Shown: piece by piece, positions 6,585 to 14,326 of the stretch
Numbering within the stretch: position 1 is the stretch's first letter
Layout of the letters: each line of letters begins with the position of its first letter
NCBI GenBank assembly: GCA_024277605.1
Contig: JAJRUU010000256.1
Span: 1-21,716, forward strand
Source of the DNA: a bacterium
Lineage (GTDB): Bacteria; SZUA-182; SZUA-191; JAJRXT01
Direction of reading: 5' to 3'
DNA: 21,716 bases
The notes under the pieces: model-generated
What the model was told of the DNA's origin: nothing
Seen by the model: only the letters and a program-made list of their open reading frames with translations
The model's database searches: none
Program-made: the position numbers and the translations under genes

Positions 6585-9512
6585 ATGTGGCTCATTTTTT
6601 TCTTAGCCGCCGCTGCACCTTACACCTATGCAACTACCGACTTTTCTGATGTAAAACAACAGTTTACCTTTGCAGAAAAACTATACAAAGACCAGATTTA
6701 CGATCTGGCCTTAGAACAATTTCAACAGCTCAAAACTAACTTCCCCGATACTAAAGAAGCCGCAGAGACACAGTTTTATATCGCCACCTGCCAGTATCAC
6801 TTAAAGCTTTATGAAGCTGCCGCTCTATCTTATGCGGAACTATTGCAAGCCTTCCCTGAACATAAAGAACGAGAGCGGCTATTGTTTCGCCGGGCAGACA
6901 GCCTGTCCCATCAGGATAAGCCGCAGGCAACGCTGGAAGCTTATACTAACCTGCTTGATAATTACCCCAAAAACATTCATAAAGCAGAAATAGAGCAGCG
7001 GATTATCAGCTTAAAACTACAGCTAGCGGATGAGCAATACCAAAACCAGCAATATGCCGAGGCCATAGAAAGCTACCAACAGCTTCTCGCACAACAATTA
7101 GAAGATGCCCCTTATGCTTTGATTTACTATCGCATGGCTGATAGCTATTTTAAATTACAGCAACCAGCCGCAGCCACCCAAAAGTATAATCAATTATTAA
7201 CAGAATATCCGCAGAGTTCTTTAGTTGAGAAGACCCTCTACCAATTGGCCTTGACCTATTATCAACAAGGGAATTACCTGGCGGTGATAAAACCCATATA
7301 TCGGCTACAGCTGGATTACCCCCAAGGCGAGCTTAGAGAAAAATCCGGCTACCTGCTCAGCTGGGCATATTATCAACAACAGCAATTTCGGGAAGCCCTG
7401 GAAGCCTTTAATGAGGTAAAACCGGCCGCCAATGAAAACCTGCTGCGTAGCGAGGAATTGTTCCAGCAAGGCTACGGCTTATATTTAACCCATAACTACC
7501 ACCAGGCCATACAGCTGTTTTCTGAATTGCTTAAACTGGGCCCCTATCGCAGCCTGGCAATCAGAACCTACCAGCTTTTGGCCCAAGCCCAACTGCAGTT
7601 AAATCAGGATCAAGCGGTTATAGAAACCTGGCAGCAACTGATGCATAAGTTCCCGACCAACAGAATATTAGCCGAAACCAGCTTTCTAATAGCCCAGAAT
7701 TATTACAAACGCCAGTTTTATGCTAAGGCAGAAGAAAACTATGCCAAGGTCACCGAATATGATCCGCTGGGCAAACTGGCAGATCAAGCCCAGTTCATGA
7801 TTGGAGAGGTCCGGTTCAAACAGCGGGACTTTGCCCGAGCCAAGGCGGCTTACCAATTGCTAATCAGCAAGTACCCTTTCAGCCGCTTGCGGGATAAGGC
7901 CCACTGGATGGTAGCGGAAAGCCTGTATATGCTAAAAGACTACCCGGCGGCGGTCAGCTCCTACAACCTGATCTTGCAGGAATTCCCCCACAGCCCATTG
8001 GCGCCTGAAGCCAAATATAAAACCGGGCTGGCTTATTATCATTTGGCTAACTATGACTATGCCCTGTCGACGCTTACCGAATATGTAAAAGATTTTCCTG
8101 ATAGTCCCCACGCCGCACAAGCTCAGTTTAAAATCGGCGAGCTATATTATCTAAAGGAGGATTATCCTCAGGGGATTAGCGCCTTTGAGCAACTAATTAG
8201 CAGTTTTTTGGAAATAGAGCTTATCCAACAGGCAAAATTACGGCTCGCCCTCGGTTATTATAAACAGGCGGATTACCCTATGGCGCATAAACTCTTTGAT
8301 AAAATCATAAAAGAGTACCCCCAAACCCCCCTGGCCGAAGAAGCACATTACTGGAGCGGGTGGGTGTATGTAAAAGAGGATAACCTCAAGGCGGCAAATA
8401 CCGCCTTTGAGCAGTTTTTAAGCAGTTATCCCGACAGCCCCTGGCAAATGGAGTTAATCTGGCAATTAGCTAACAATTACTTCCAACAGAAAAAATACTC
8501 CCAAGTGGTAGAGGTACTCAAAAACCTAAACGCTAAATTCCCCGACCAACCATTTACCCACCAGACCGATACGTTATTAAAGGAATGTTACCTGCGCCAA
8601 GGGGAGTATCAAAAAATACTGGAGACTTCGCCTAAGTTCATAATTAACAATCCGGGTGATTCTTCAAGCCGCACCCATTTCCAACAAGCCCGGCAATTGT
8701 TCAAACAGCAGTTTTATCGAGCGGCAGCAAACATTTACCAGGAAATTTTAATAAATTTTGCACATACCACAGGATTGGATGAAGCCCAGTTTATGCTGGC
8801 CGAATCCTTGAGCCGCGCCGGTGAGTTATCCCAAGCCCTGCTTGAGTATCAAAAACTACCCGAGCAATATCCAGACAGCCAACACATAACTACTGCGTAT
8901 TACCGGCAGGGAAGTATCCTCTATTATCAAAAAAAATACTCCGCAGCCATTCCTTATTTGGAAAAAGTTTTTAAACAGAACGATATTCCCATTGATATAG
9001 CGGCCCCGGCCCAATATCTGATCGGCATCTGCTATCAGCAGCTAAACAATATGCCCGAGTTAACCCGCGCCTTCCGGTCCGTGGTTCAAGATTACCCTGA
9101 TTATATTTTTGACGGGGAAAAGCGCATGCAAATTGGTATTCACCTGCAAAAACAAAAGCAATACGATCTGGCAATTATGGCTTTCAAGCAATCAATCAAT
9201 CAATTCACAGACCAGGAATTAAAGACGGAAGCTCAGTATTGGATTGGAGAGTGCTACCAGTTGCAGGGAAAATTGAAGCAGGCCATCGTAGAATACTTAA
9301 AAGTAACCTATCTGCACGCAGGATCGGATATGTGGGCGGTAACCGCCCGCTTTAAAGCCGGTGAAACTTACCAGCAACTGGGTCAGCCAGAGGAAGCCAT
9401 AAAGCTCTTTCAGAAAATTGTCCAGCATAACCCGGACACCACCCAAGGCAAATATGCCGCCCGTCGTATAGAATTGTTAAAGCAGCAGCTGGGAGAGGGG
9501 GAGAGCGATTAA
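6585..9512 (+). CDS. Large exported tetratricopeptide-repeat protein
   Basis: A 975-residue protein (1028 if started at 6426) made almost wholly of TPR units of about 35-40 residues, roughly twenty in all, with recurring patterns such as YxxAxxxYxxLLxxFPxSxxAxxAxYxxG. The type matches the TPR_6/YbgF (CpoB)/BamD-like class, which scaffolds envelope complexes. A short hydrophobic N-terminus, MWLIFFLAAAAPYTYA, looks like a signal peptide, so the protein is probably periplasmic. It is rich in Gln and Tyr. The ATG at 6585 is preferred because the 53 residues before it are unlike the rest, are encoded by the hairpin-rich leader and include the 24-bp intergenic repeat. Neither start has a good ribosome binding site. 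It may be cotranscribed with the peptidase. Partners are unknown. Confidence 0.82.
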   Translation: MWLIFFLAAAAPYTYATTDFSDVKQQFTFAEKLYKDQIYDLALEQFQQLKTNFPDTKEAAETQFYIATCQYHLKLYEAAALSYAELLQAFPEHKERERLLFRRADSLSHQDKPQATLEAYTNLLDNYPKNIHKAEIEQRIISLKLQLADEQYQNQQYAEAIESYQQLLAQQLEDAPYALIYYRMADSYFKLQQPAAATQKYNQLLTEYPQSSLVEKTLYQLALTYYQQGNYLAVIKPIYRLQLDYPQGELREKSGYLLSWAYYQQQQFREALEAFNEVKPAANENLLRSEELFQQGYGLYLTHNYHQAIQLFSELLKLGPYRSLAIRTYQLLAQAQLQLNQDQAVIETWQQLMHKFPTNRILAETSFLIAQNYYKRQFYAKAEENYAKVTEYDPLGKLADQAQFMIGEVRFKQRDFARAKAAYQLLISKYPFSRLRDKAHWMVAESLYMLKDYPAAVSSYNLILQEFPHSPLAPEAKYKTGLAYYHLANYDYALSTLTEYVKDFPDSPHAAQAQFKIGELYYLKEDYPQGISAFEQLISSFLEIELIQQAKLRLALGYYKQADYPMAHKLFDKIIKEYPQTPLAEEAHYWSGWVYVKEDNLKAANTAFEQFLSSYPDSPWQMELIWQLANNYFQQKKYSQVVEVLKNLNAKFPDQPFTHQTDTLLKECYLRQGEYQKILETSPKFIINNPGDSSSRTHFQQARQLFKQQFYRAAANIYQEILINFAHTTGLDEAQFMLAESLSRAGELSQALLEYQKLPEQYPDSQHITTAYYRQGSILYYQKKYSAAIPYLEKVFKQNDIPIDIAAPAQYLIGICYQQLNNMPELTRAFRSVVQDYPDYIFDGEKRMQIGIHLQKQKQYDLAIMAFKQSINQFTDQELKTEAQYWIGECYQLQGKLKQAIVEYLKVTYLHAGSDMWAVTARFKAGETYQQLGQPEEAIKLFQKIVQHNPDTTQGKYAARRIELLKQQLGEGESD

Positions 9513-9563
9513 CCGCAAAGAGCCTATTTTCAAACCAGAACGCTGAGAAAATGTCAAAGTTCA

Positions 9564-9603
9564 AATGACAAATTTTAGCATTTGGGCTTTGGAATTTGTC
9601 ATT
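9564..9603. repeat. Inverted repeat AATGACAAATT
   Basis: Perfect 11-bp arms at 9564-9574 and 9593-9603 with an 18-base loop. It sits between the convergent TPR and gspA genes, where a bidirectional hairpin could end both transcripts, although it is AT-rich. A tandem duplication of TTCCCCTGTG (9602-9611, 9612-9621) follows directly. Confidence 0.6.
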
Positions 9604-9675
9604 CCCCTGTGTTCCCCTGTGGTAAAAAAACCTTATTTTTGCTTTGCGTCTTCGGGCTGAATAATCAGGGCGGGA

Positions 9676-10839
9676 TTATCCCTCCCCGCTTAAAGTAGGG
9701 CTAAATGGGGATCCCAGGATGCGATATAGGGCAATCTTAGACACCGTTCCCAATATGCCATCCTGCATTAATTGGTTATCCTGCTGGAACTTGCGGATAG
9801 CTTCTTTTAAGGCTTGTTCATCCATCGTGGCCCCTCTTTTTTCAAGATACCCCAACTGGCGTAATCTTATTCCTACCTGAAGCAGATCTTCTCCATCGTT
9901 CTTTTGAGAGAACAGGGGTTTATCCGATAATTGATCTAAATTGCGCCACAGGATGACCGCCTGGCCGGACCAATTACGGGCTAAATCCTCTCTGGTTAAA
10001 TTGACCAATCCTTGTTGGGGACTGTAAAGTATGGCTTTGTCCTCGGTTAATTTGGCCAACACCATGGGGCCACCCTCGGCGGATTCAGCATCATATACAT
10101 ACTGCAAAATACAGGGAAGGTCTATGGCCTGTAATTCGGACAGATCTGTTTTTAGTTGCGTAGTCTGTAATCCATATTTTCCGGCTATCTGGCTAATATC
10201 CAGTAACTCCGTCTCTGTGCGCTTCCAACTCCGCCAGTCCCCATTTACAGGCTGCTCTATGCCCCACATTTTAACCAGTATGGCAGTACATATAACATGC
10301 GGATTGGCCATTAATTCAGCTGAATAGGGCACACGCTTTTCGCTTTTTTCAGCTAATTCCGGTCTTTCCTGACCCTTGTTAGCGGTAACAGGCTGAAAAT
10401 CCTGCTGATTTAATACCACCGCTTTGATGAGAGACATAGATGGGGAAAATTTTTTGCTCCAGGTTATAATTTCATGCTGATATTGCCAGGTGATTAGCGT
10501 GGAAATAATCATAATAGCGATAGCTACCTTGGCAGATGCCCTCGATATGTCATAAAAAAGCAATGATGGAAAATGATACCAGCGCCCCTGGGTGTTTTTG
10601 ATGGCCAATCTTACTATTTTAGTATTGATGGTTTTGGTTTTAAAGAAATAGGCAACCAGCAAAGATTTATCGCACACAACATTGGTTAACCGCGGCACTC
10701 CCTTCGAGAAACTGTAGATTGCGTTTAGCGCTCCACGCGTAAAAGTAAGTCCCCCCATATAACCGGCGGTTTTTAGTCGATGGAAAATATACTCTTTTAG
10801 CTTATTTTTTTTAATGCTTTTATATAATAACGACAGCAA
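9676..10839 (-). CDS. gspA: GspA/ExeA family protein, 3' part after frameshift
   Basis: This frame carries the rest of the gspA product whose start is at 11384. The AAA lid (KLKEYIFHRLKTAGY to GVPRLTNVVCDKSLL, ORF residues 13-61) continues the upstream ORF without loss. One membrane segment follows (about 103-119, AKVAIAIMIISTLITW), then a C39-peptidase-like domain (about 170-300) and a peptidoglycan-binding domain (316-377, with IRLRQLGYL and AIRKFQQDNQLMQDGILG). This AAA-membrane-C39-PGB order is that of GspA/ExeA, an inner-membrane ATPase whose periplasmic tail binds peptidoglycan and helps secretin assembly. Whether the C39-like domain is active is doubtful. The ORF start at 10839 has no independent justification; real coding begins near 10806. 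Confidence 0.82.
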   Translation of the reverse strand: MLSLLYKSIKKNKLKEYIFHRLKTAGYMGGLTFTRGALNAIYSFSKGVPRLTNVVCDKSLLVAYFFKTKTINTKIVRLAIKNTQGRWYHFPSLLFYDISRASAKVAIAIMIISTLITWQYQHEIITWSKKFSPSMSLIKAVVLNQQDFQPVTANKGQERPELAEKSEKRVPYSAELMANPHVICTAILVKMWGIEQPVNGDWRSWKRTETELLDISQIAGKYGLQTTQLKTDLSELQAIDLPCILQYVYDAESAEGGPMVLAKLTEDKAILYSPQQGLVNLTREDLARNWSGQAVILWRNLDQLSDKPLFSQKNDGEDLLQVGIRLRQLGYLEKRGATMDEQALKEAIRKFQQDNQLMQDGILGTVSKIALYRILGSPFSPTLSGEG

Positions 10840-11384
10840 ATACGTTGGTCTAAGTTCCTCAGCGCCGAGTGCCGCAATTTAGTTTCCAGTTCAAGTTGGC
10901 CGGTTAATATTATTTGCAGGGGATGGTTCTTTTCAATACCAATGTTGGAGAGGAGCCTAATCTGTTCTAATAATTGGCTGGAAAGGTTTTGGGCTTCGTC
11001 AAAGATTAAAACTACATTTCTGCCGACATCATATTCATTAACCAAATAAGTTCCAATTGCTTGAATAATTTCACTTTGAGTATTCCCTGAGCAATCTATT
11101 TCCAATCTTTGAGCAATTATTTCTAAGAACTCTAATTCTGAAAAATAGGCATTCGGCAAGAAAATTGTACGGGTGTTTGAGCTTAAAAAGTCTATCAAGG
11201 CGTGGCAAAAAACCGTTTTTCCGGTTCCTATATCACCGACGATTTCCACCAACCCTTTTCTGTTTTGCAGATCATAGCTTATTTGCTTAATTGCATCTCG
11301 CGCCTCTTCGCTATAATAGAAAAAGCGTGGATCCGTATTTAACCCGAAGGGGTACTCTCTTAAGCCATAAAACGCCTTATACAT
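10797..11384 (-). CDS. gspA: GspA/ExeA family AAA ATPase, 5' part before frameshift
   Basis: The first 195 codons encode the AAA ATPase of GspA/ExeA: MYKAFYGLREYPFGLNTDPRF is the family's typical opening, Walker A is GDIGTGKT (50-57), Walker B is VVLIFDEAQ (124-132), and LRNLDQRICCRYYIKAL is the sensor-2 approach. The frame then stops within a few codons of an A8 run (10812-10805 on the minus strand); the -1 frame continues the domain exactly. Joining them gives 569 residues, normal for this family. AAAAGGA lies about six bases before the ATG. The palindrome of repeat R2 sits just upstream. No gspB or other type II secretion gene is nearby. The break may be a sequencing undercall, a true mutation, or a slippage site. 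Confidence 0.85.
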   Translation of the reverse strand: MYKAFYGLREYPFGLNTDPRFFYYSEEARDAIKQISYDLQNRKGLVEIVGDIGTGKTVFCHALIDFLSSNTRTIFLPNAYFSELEFLEIIAQRLEIDCSGNTQSEIIQAIGTYLVNEYDVGRNVVLIFDEAQNLSSQLLEQIRLLSNIGIEKNHPLQIILTGQLELETKLRHSALRNLDQRICCRYYIKALKKIS

Positions 11385-11398
11385 ATTTATCCTTTTAT

Positions 11399-11572
11399 CC
11401 CGAAAAATTCGGGTATTGTTATGGGCGAATCAACCTTTAGTTGAAAAGTATAAATTTATCAGCTTCCTGTTCCCGCCACATTGGGCAAACAAAGCTTTAT
11501 TGGACGTTGGCTCATGCACCTTATCTCACAAGAGGTCTGGCAAACCCAGTCTGAATTTATGAATAGATCGGG
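11399..11572 (+). repeat. Dispersed intergenic repeat, longest copy (R2)
   Basis: Begins with the palindrome CCCGAAAAATTCGGG (11399-11413) and ends with CTGAATTTATGAATAGATC plus GGG. It contains an 80-90-base stretch not seen in the other copies, then the shared block GGACGTTGGCTCATGCACC, then TCTCACAAGAGGTCTGG. It lies directly upstream of gspA, which is read away from it, with the palindrome next to the gspA ribosome binding site. Confidence 0.85.
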
Positions 11573-11881
11573 ATTAAGGGTTTTAGTTAATTATATTAAG
11601 TCTTATGTGTGACATATTACACCCTTTTTCTAAAGTCCCCACGCGCGAAGCCAGCACCAGCCCAACTGTGCTTAATATCAATTAGTTGCTTGATGTTTTT
11701 GTGTCTGGTTCAACGCCCTATATTTGTTTAAACGTTACGGCAAGCTTAATAAAAAGTCAACCCCCTTTGCTGCCCCGCAGCATTAAAGTGCCATACTTGT
11801 TACGGCCAATTTATTGTTGCTTTTATAGCAAAAATTCGTTTATACTTTATAGAGATTGATAACTTAAACTTACTACTATTA
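11573..11881. other. Spacer between inverted repeat copies R2 and R3
   Basis: 309 bases without a gene. It contains the bioU promoter (11817-11846), a minus-strand TATAAT (11595-11590) with no good -35, and a partly symmetric GTGT-N8-ACAC site at 11607-11622 of CRP/FNR-like outline but poor internal match. Nothing else was recognised. Confidence 0.5.
11817..11846 (+). promoter_or_regulatory. Candidate sigma-70 promoter of the bioU-bioD-hisB-moxR-pfpI operon
   Basis: TTGCTT (11817-11822), an 18-base spacer and TATACT (11841-11846). The predicted start near 11853 leaves a leader of about 110 bases that includes repeat copy R3, so R3 would be transcribed as part of the operon mRNA. Confidence 0.5.
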
Positions 11882-11940
11882 CCTGATCTATTCATAAACT
11901 TAGACTGGGTTTGCCCATAATAAAACCCGAATTTTTCGGG
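11882..11940 (-). repeat. Dispersed intergenic repeat, short copy (R3)
   Basis: Inverted relative to R2. It has the conserved tail (CCTGATCTATTCATAAAC then TTAGACTGGGTTTGCC) and the palindrome CCCGAATTTTTCGGG (11926-11940). Read in R2's direction it shares R2's TATGGGC after the palindrome and then jumps to GGCAAACCCAGTCT, as if formed from an R2-like copy by an internal deletion at a short GGC match. The palindrome ends 11 bases before the bioU Shine-Dalgarno sequence. Confidence 0.85.
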
Positions 11941-11963
11941 ATTAAGACATTAAGGAGAGACGT

Positions 11964-12958
11964 GTGAGTGAAGCGCCTATACGACTGGCAATATTGGGTG
12001 CAGGGGGACTTGGTAAGGCGGCGGTTCAGGTTGTGGCCAAAAGCGTAGCTTACATTTGGTGGCTATCTGTGACAGCCAGGGATATGCCTATAATTCTTCC
12101 GGCTTGGATTCAAGCGCAATAATAAGTCTAAAACCCGATCAAAGTGTCGCCGGTATACCCGGAGACGGCAAAGCCAGTTCTGACTCTATCGCTGAAATTA
12201 TTAAGCTTGGCAGTTCAAAAATAGACGGCGTTTTGATAACCTTACCCAATTTGCCTAATGAATTCATCCCCGGTATCGTTGAACGTTTTATCACCGCCGG
12301 ATTTGAAACCGCCTTCTGCGATGCCCTGAAAAGAACCTCGGCCATGGAACAAATGTTTGCGCTAACCCCGCAGCTTAAACAAGTAAAAAGCACCTACATT
12401 ACCGGCGCCGGCGCCTCACCGGGCCTGCTTACCGCAGCGGCCGTGCTGGCTGCTCAATCTTTTGTGGAGGTACAAGCAGTCGATATCTGGTGGGGGGTGG
12501 GAATCTCCAGCTGGGAAGATTATAAGGCTACGGTAAGAGAGGATATAGCTCATCTCCCTGAATATGATGTGGAAAAAGCCACGGCTATGAGCGATGAAGA
12601 GGTGGAGCGGTTGCTTGAGAGCCGGGATGGTAAGCTGGAATTACACAACATGGAGCATGCGGATGATCTTTTGCTGGAGTTGGCTGGCGTGGTGGATTCC
12701 CGCGACAAGGTACGGGTCGGGGGAATTATCGATACCCGCAGTTCAAAAAAACCGGTGAGCACCACCATGACATTAACCGGCAAAACGTTTGATGGTAAAA
12801 CCAGCTCGCACCGCTTTATTTTAGGCGATGAGGCCTGTATGGCGGCTAATGTCATCGGCCCGGCGCTGGGGTATCTCAAGCGTGCCCGCTGGCTTAAGGA
12901 TAATGGATTGTACGGCATTTATGGTTCCACCCAGTTTATGCCGCTGATGGTGAGTTAA
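11964..12958 (+). CDS. bioU: BioU-like biotin synthesis enzyme (saccharopine dehydrogenase-like), frameshifted
   Basis: A Rossmann-fold protein resembling BioU, the cyanobacterial single-turnover enzyme that converts KAPA to DAPA using its own lysine side chain as amino donor, replacing BioA. The GTG at 11964 follows AAGGAGA by five bases and starts LAILGAGGLGKAA, the NAD(P)-binding loop. That frame stops at 12122. The downstream frame (from about 12056) supplies LVAICDSQGYAY, TLPNLPNEF, FCDALKRTSAMEQ, TGAGASPGLLTAA and NMEHADDLLLELAG. Adding one base at the A4 run at 12039-12042 restores a 331-residue protein (…VVAKKRSLHLVAICD…). The lysine of DALKRTSA is then residue 123, next to the number I recall for the suicide lysine in Synechocystis (124). 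bioD begins at the very next base, strongly supporting the assignment. A generic saccharopine dehydrogenase-like oxidoreductase is the alternative. Confidence 0.75.
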
Positions 12959-13681
12959 ATGAATGGGGGCATCTTCGTCACCGGCACTGATACCGGAGTG
13001 GGTAAAACGGTTATTGCGGCCGGGCTGGCGGCTTATTTAAAATCGCAAGCCGTATCGGTTGCGGTAATGAAGCCGGTTCAAAGCGGCGCAAAAAAAGTTA
13101 ACGGAAGGCTTGAGTCAGAGGACTTGGCGCTACTGCTTAAGGCAACTTCCATTTTAGAACCCCTGGAGTTGATAAATCCATATTGCCTTGAGTTACCCGC
13201 TGCGCCTGACCTGGCGGCCCGGGCCGCTGGTATACAGATCGACCCAGAAGAAATCATAAAAGCTTATCGGGCGCTGGCAGCCCGCTACCAGACAGTAATT
13301 GTGGAGGGTGCGGGGGGGTTGATGGTGCCGCTTGCGGATAATTATACCTTTGTGGATTTGATCAAACAGCTCAAGCTGCCGCTTGTGATTGTCGCCCGGG
13401 CCGCTTTAGGAACGATAAATCATACAGCGCTTACCGTAAGCTGTGCCCAAAGTGCAGGAATTACCGTTGCGGGAATCATTTTAAACCATACTCACTCCGC
13501 TACCGATGGGATAATTGAGAAAACTAACCCGGAGATTATTCAGCAATTAACCGGGGTGCCGGTGTGGGGGGTTATCCCTTATAGCCCCGGCATAAGCGTA
13601 GAGCAGACCCAATTAGGGAATATTGTTGATTTAATCAAAAAACATTTGAAATTAACCTGGTTTAACAAACAGAGACACTAA
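12959..13681 (+). CDS. bioD: Dethiobiotin synthetase BioD
   Basis: A 240-residue ATP-dependent carboxylase that closes the ureido ring of dethiobiotin from DAPA, CO2 and ATP in the cytoplasm. The P-loop GTDTGVGKT (9-17), the substrate-binding MKPVQSGA (37-44, Lys38), VEGAGGLMVPL (Walker B/Gly-rich region) and VARAALGTINHTALT are all present. Its ATG directly abuts the stop codon of the bioU-like gene, indicating translational coupling and a shared pathway. hisB follows after four bases. No bioA, bioB or bioF is in the window; the BioU-like neighbour would supply DAPA. Confidence 0.95.
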   Translation: MNGGIFVTGTDTGVGKTVIAAGLAAYLKSQAVSVAVMKPVQSGAKKVNGRLESEDLALLLKATSILEPLELINPYCLELPAAPDLAARAAGIQIDPEEIIKAYRALAARYQTVIVEGAGGLMVPLADNYTFVDLIKQLKLPLVIVARAALGTINHTALTVSCAQSAGITVAGIILNHTHSATDGIIEKTNPEIIQQLTGVPVWGVIPYSPGISVEQTQLGNIVDLIKKHLKLTWFNKQRH

Positions 13682-13685
13682 AAAC

Positions 13686-14324
13686 ATGACACGTCAGGCA
13701 ATAATAGAGCGTAACACCCTGGAAACACAAATCAGTGTGGAGATAGACCTGGATGGCAGCGGTAAAGCGGCAGTAGCCACCAGCATACCCTTTCTGGATC
13801 ACATGCTGGATTTGTTTGCCCGGCACGGAAATTTTGATTTGGATTTATCAGCTCGCGGCGATACCCACATAGACTTACATCATACGGTAGAGGATATGGG
13901 GATTACCTTAGGCGAAGCGGTAGCCCAAGCCCTGGGCGACAAAAAAGGGATTCGGCGCTATGGCAATATAATTCTGCCGATGGACGAGTCTTTGGTAACC
14001 TTAGCGCTGGATTTAGGAGGGAGGCCTTTCTTTGAACTCCATAAGCCCACAGAGGGCGGTTTCGCTGATATACTTAGAGAAGAAAAGATTGCCCAGCAGC
14101 TGGATGATAAAATAAAAGGGATTGACCTGGAGTTGATCACCGAATTCTTTAAATCATTCGCTAATAGTTGCTATGTCAATTTACATATTATTTTGCATTA
14201 CGGCGAAAACTTACATCATATAATCGAGGCTTTGTTTAAAGCCTTTGGCCGGGTGTTGGATGAGGCCAGCCGAATCGATGAACGCTTTAAGGGACAAATT
14301 CCATCCACCAAGGGAACGCTATAA
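13686..14324 (+). CDS. hisB: Imidazoleglycerol-phosphate dehydratase HisB
   Basis: A 212-residue monofunctional IGP dehydratase, the Mn-dependent enzyme that converts imidazoleglycerol phosphate to imidazoleacetol phosphate in histidine synthesis. Conserved segments are IPFLDHML (34-41), GDTHIDLHHTVED (58-70, metal histidines), RRYGNIILPMDESL (90-103), YGENLHHIIEALFKAF (172-187) and STKGTL at the end. It is about 15 residues longer than usual: a charged stretch around 117-145 (KPTEGGFADILREEKIAQQL and onward) replaces the usual short loop after the GRP motif. The reading frame is intact. Its place between bioD and moxR, with no other his genes, is unusual. The moxR ATG is two bases after its stop. 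Confidence 0.93.
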   Translation: MTRQAIIERNTLETQISVEIDLDGSGKAAVATSIPFLDHMLDLFARHGNFDLDLSARGDTHIDLHHTVEDMGITLGEAVAQALGDKKGIRRYGNIILPMDESLVTLALDLGGRPFFELHKPTEGGFADILREEKIAQQLDDKIKGIDLELITEFFKSFANSCYVNLHIILHYGENLHHIIEALFKAFGRVLDEASRIDERFKGQIPSTKGTL

Positions 14325-14326
14325 TT

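Noticed and set aside
11399..11572. Repeats as a CRISPR array
   Set aside because: Copies are kilobases apart, vary in length and orientation and have no regular spacers or cas genes nearby.
11607..11622. CRP/FNR-like operator GTGT-N8-ACAC upstream of gspA
   Set aside because: Only the outer four bases of each half are symmetric; the inner positions do not match the TGTGA-N6-TCACA or TTGAT-N4-ATCAA consensus, and the nearby -10 has no -35.
12550..12918. 122-residue minus-strand open frame inside the bioU-like gene
   Set aside because: It is antisense to a conserved coding region, is rich in Ser and Arg as expected of a shadow frame and matches no family.
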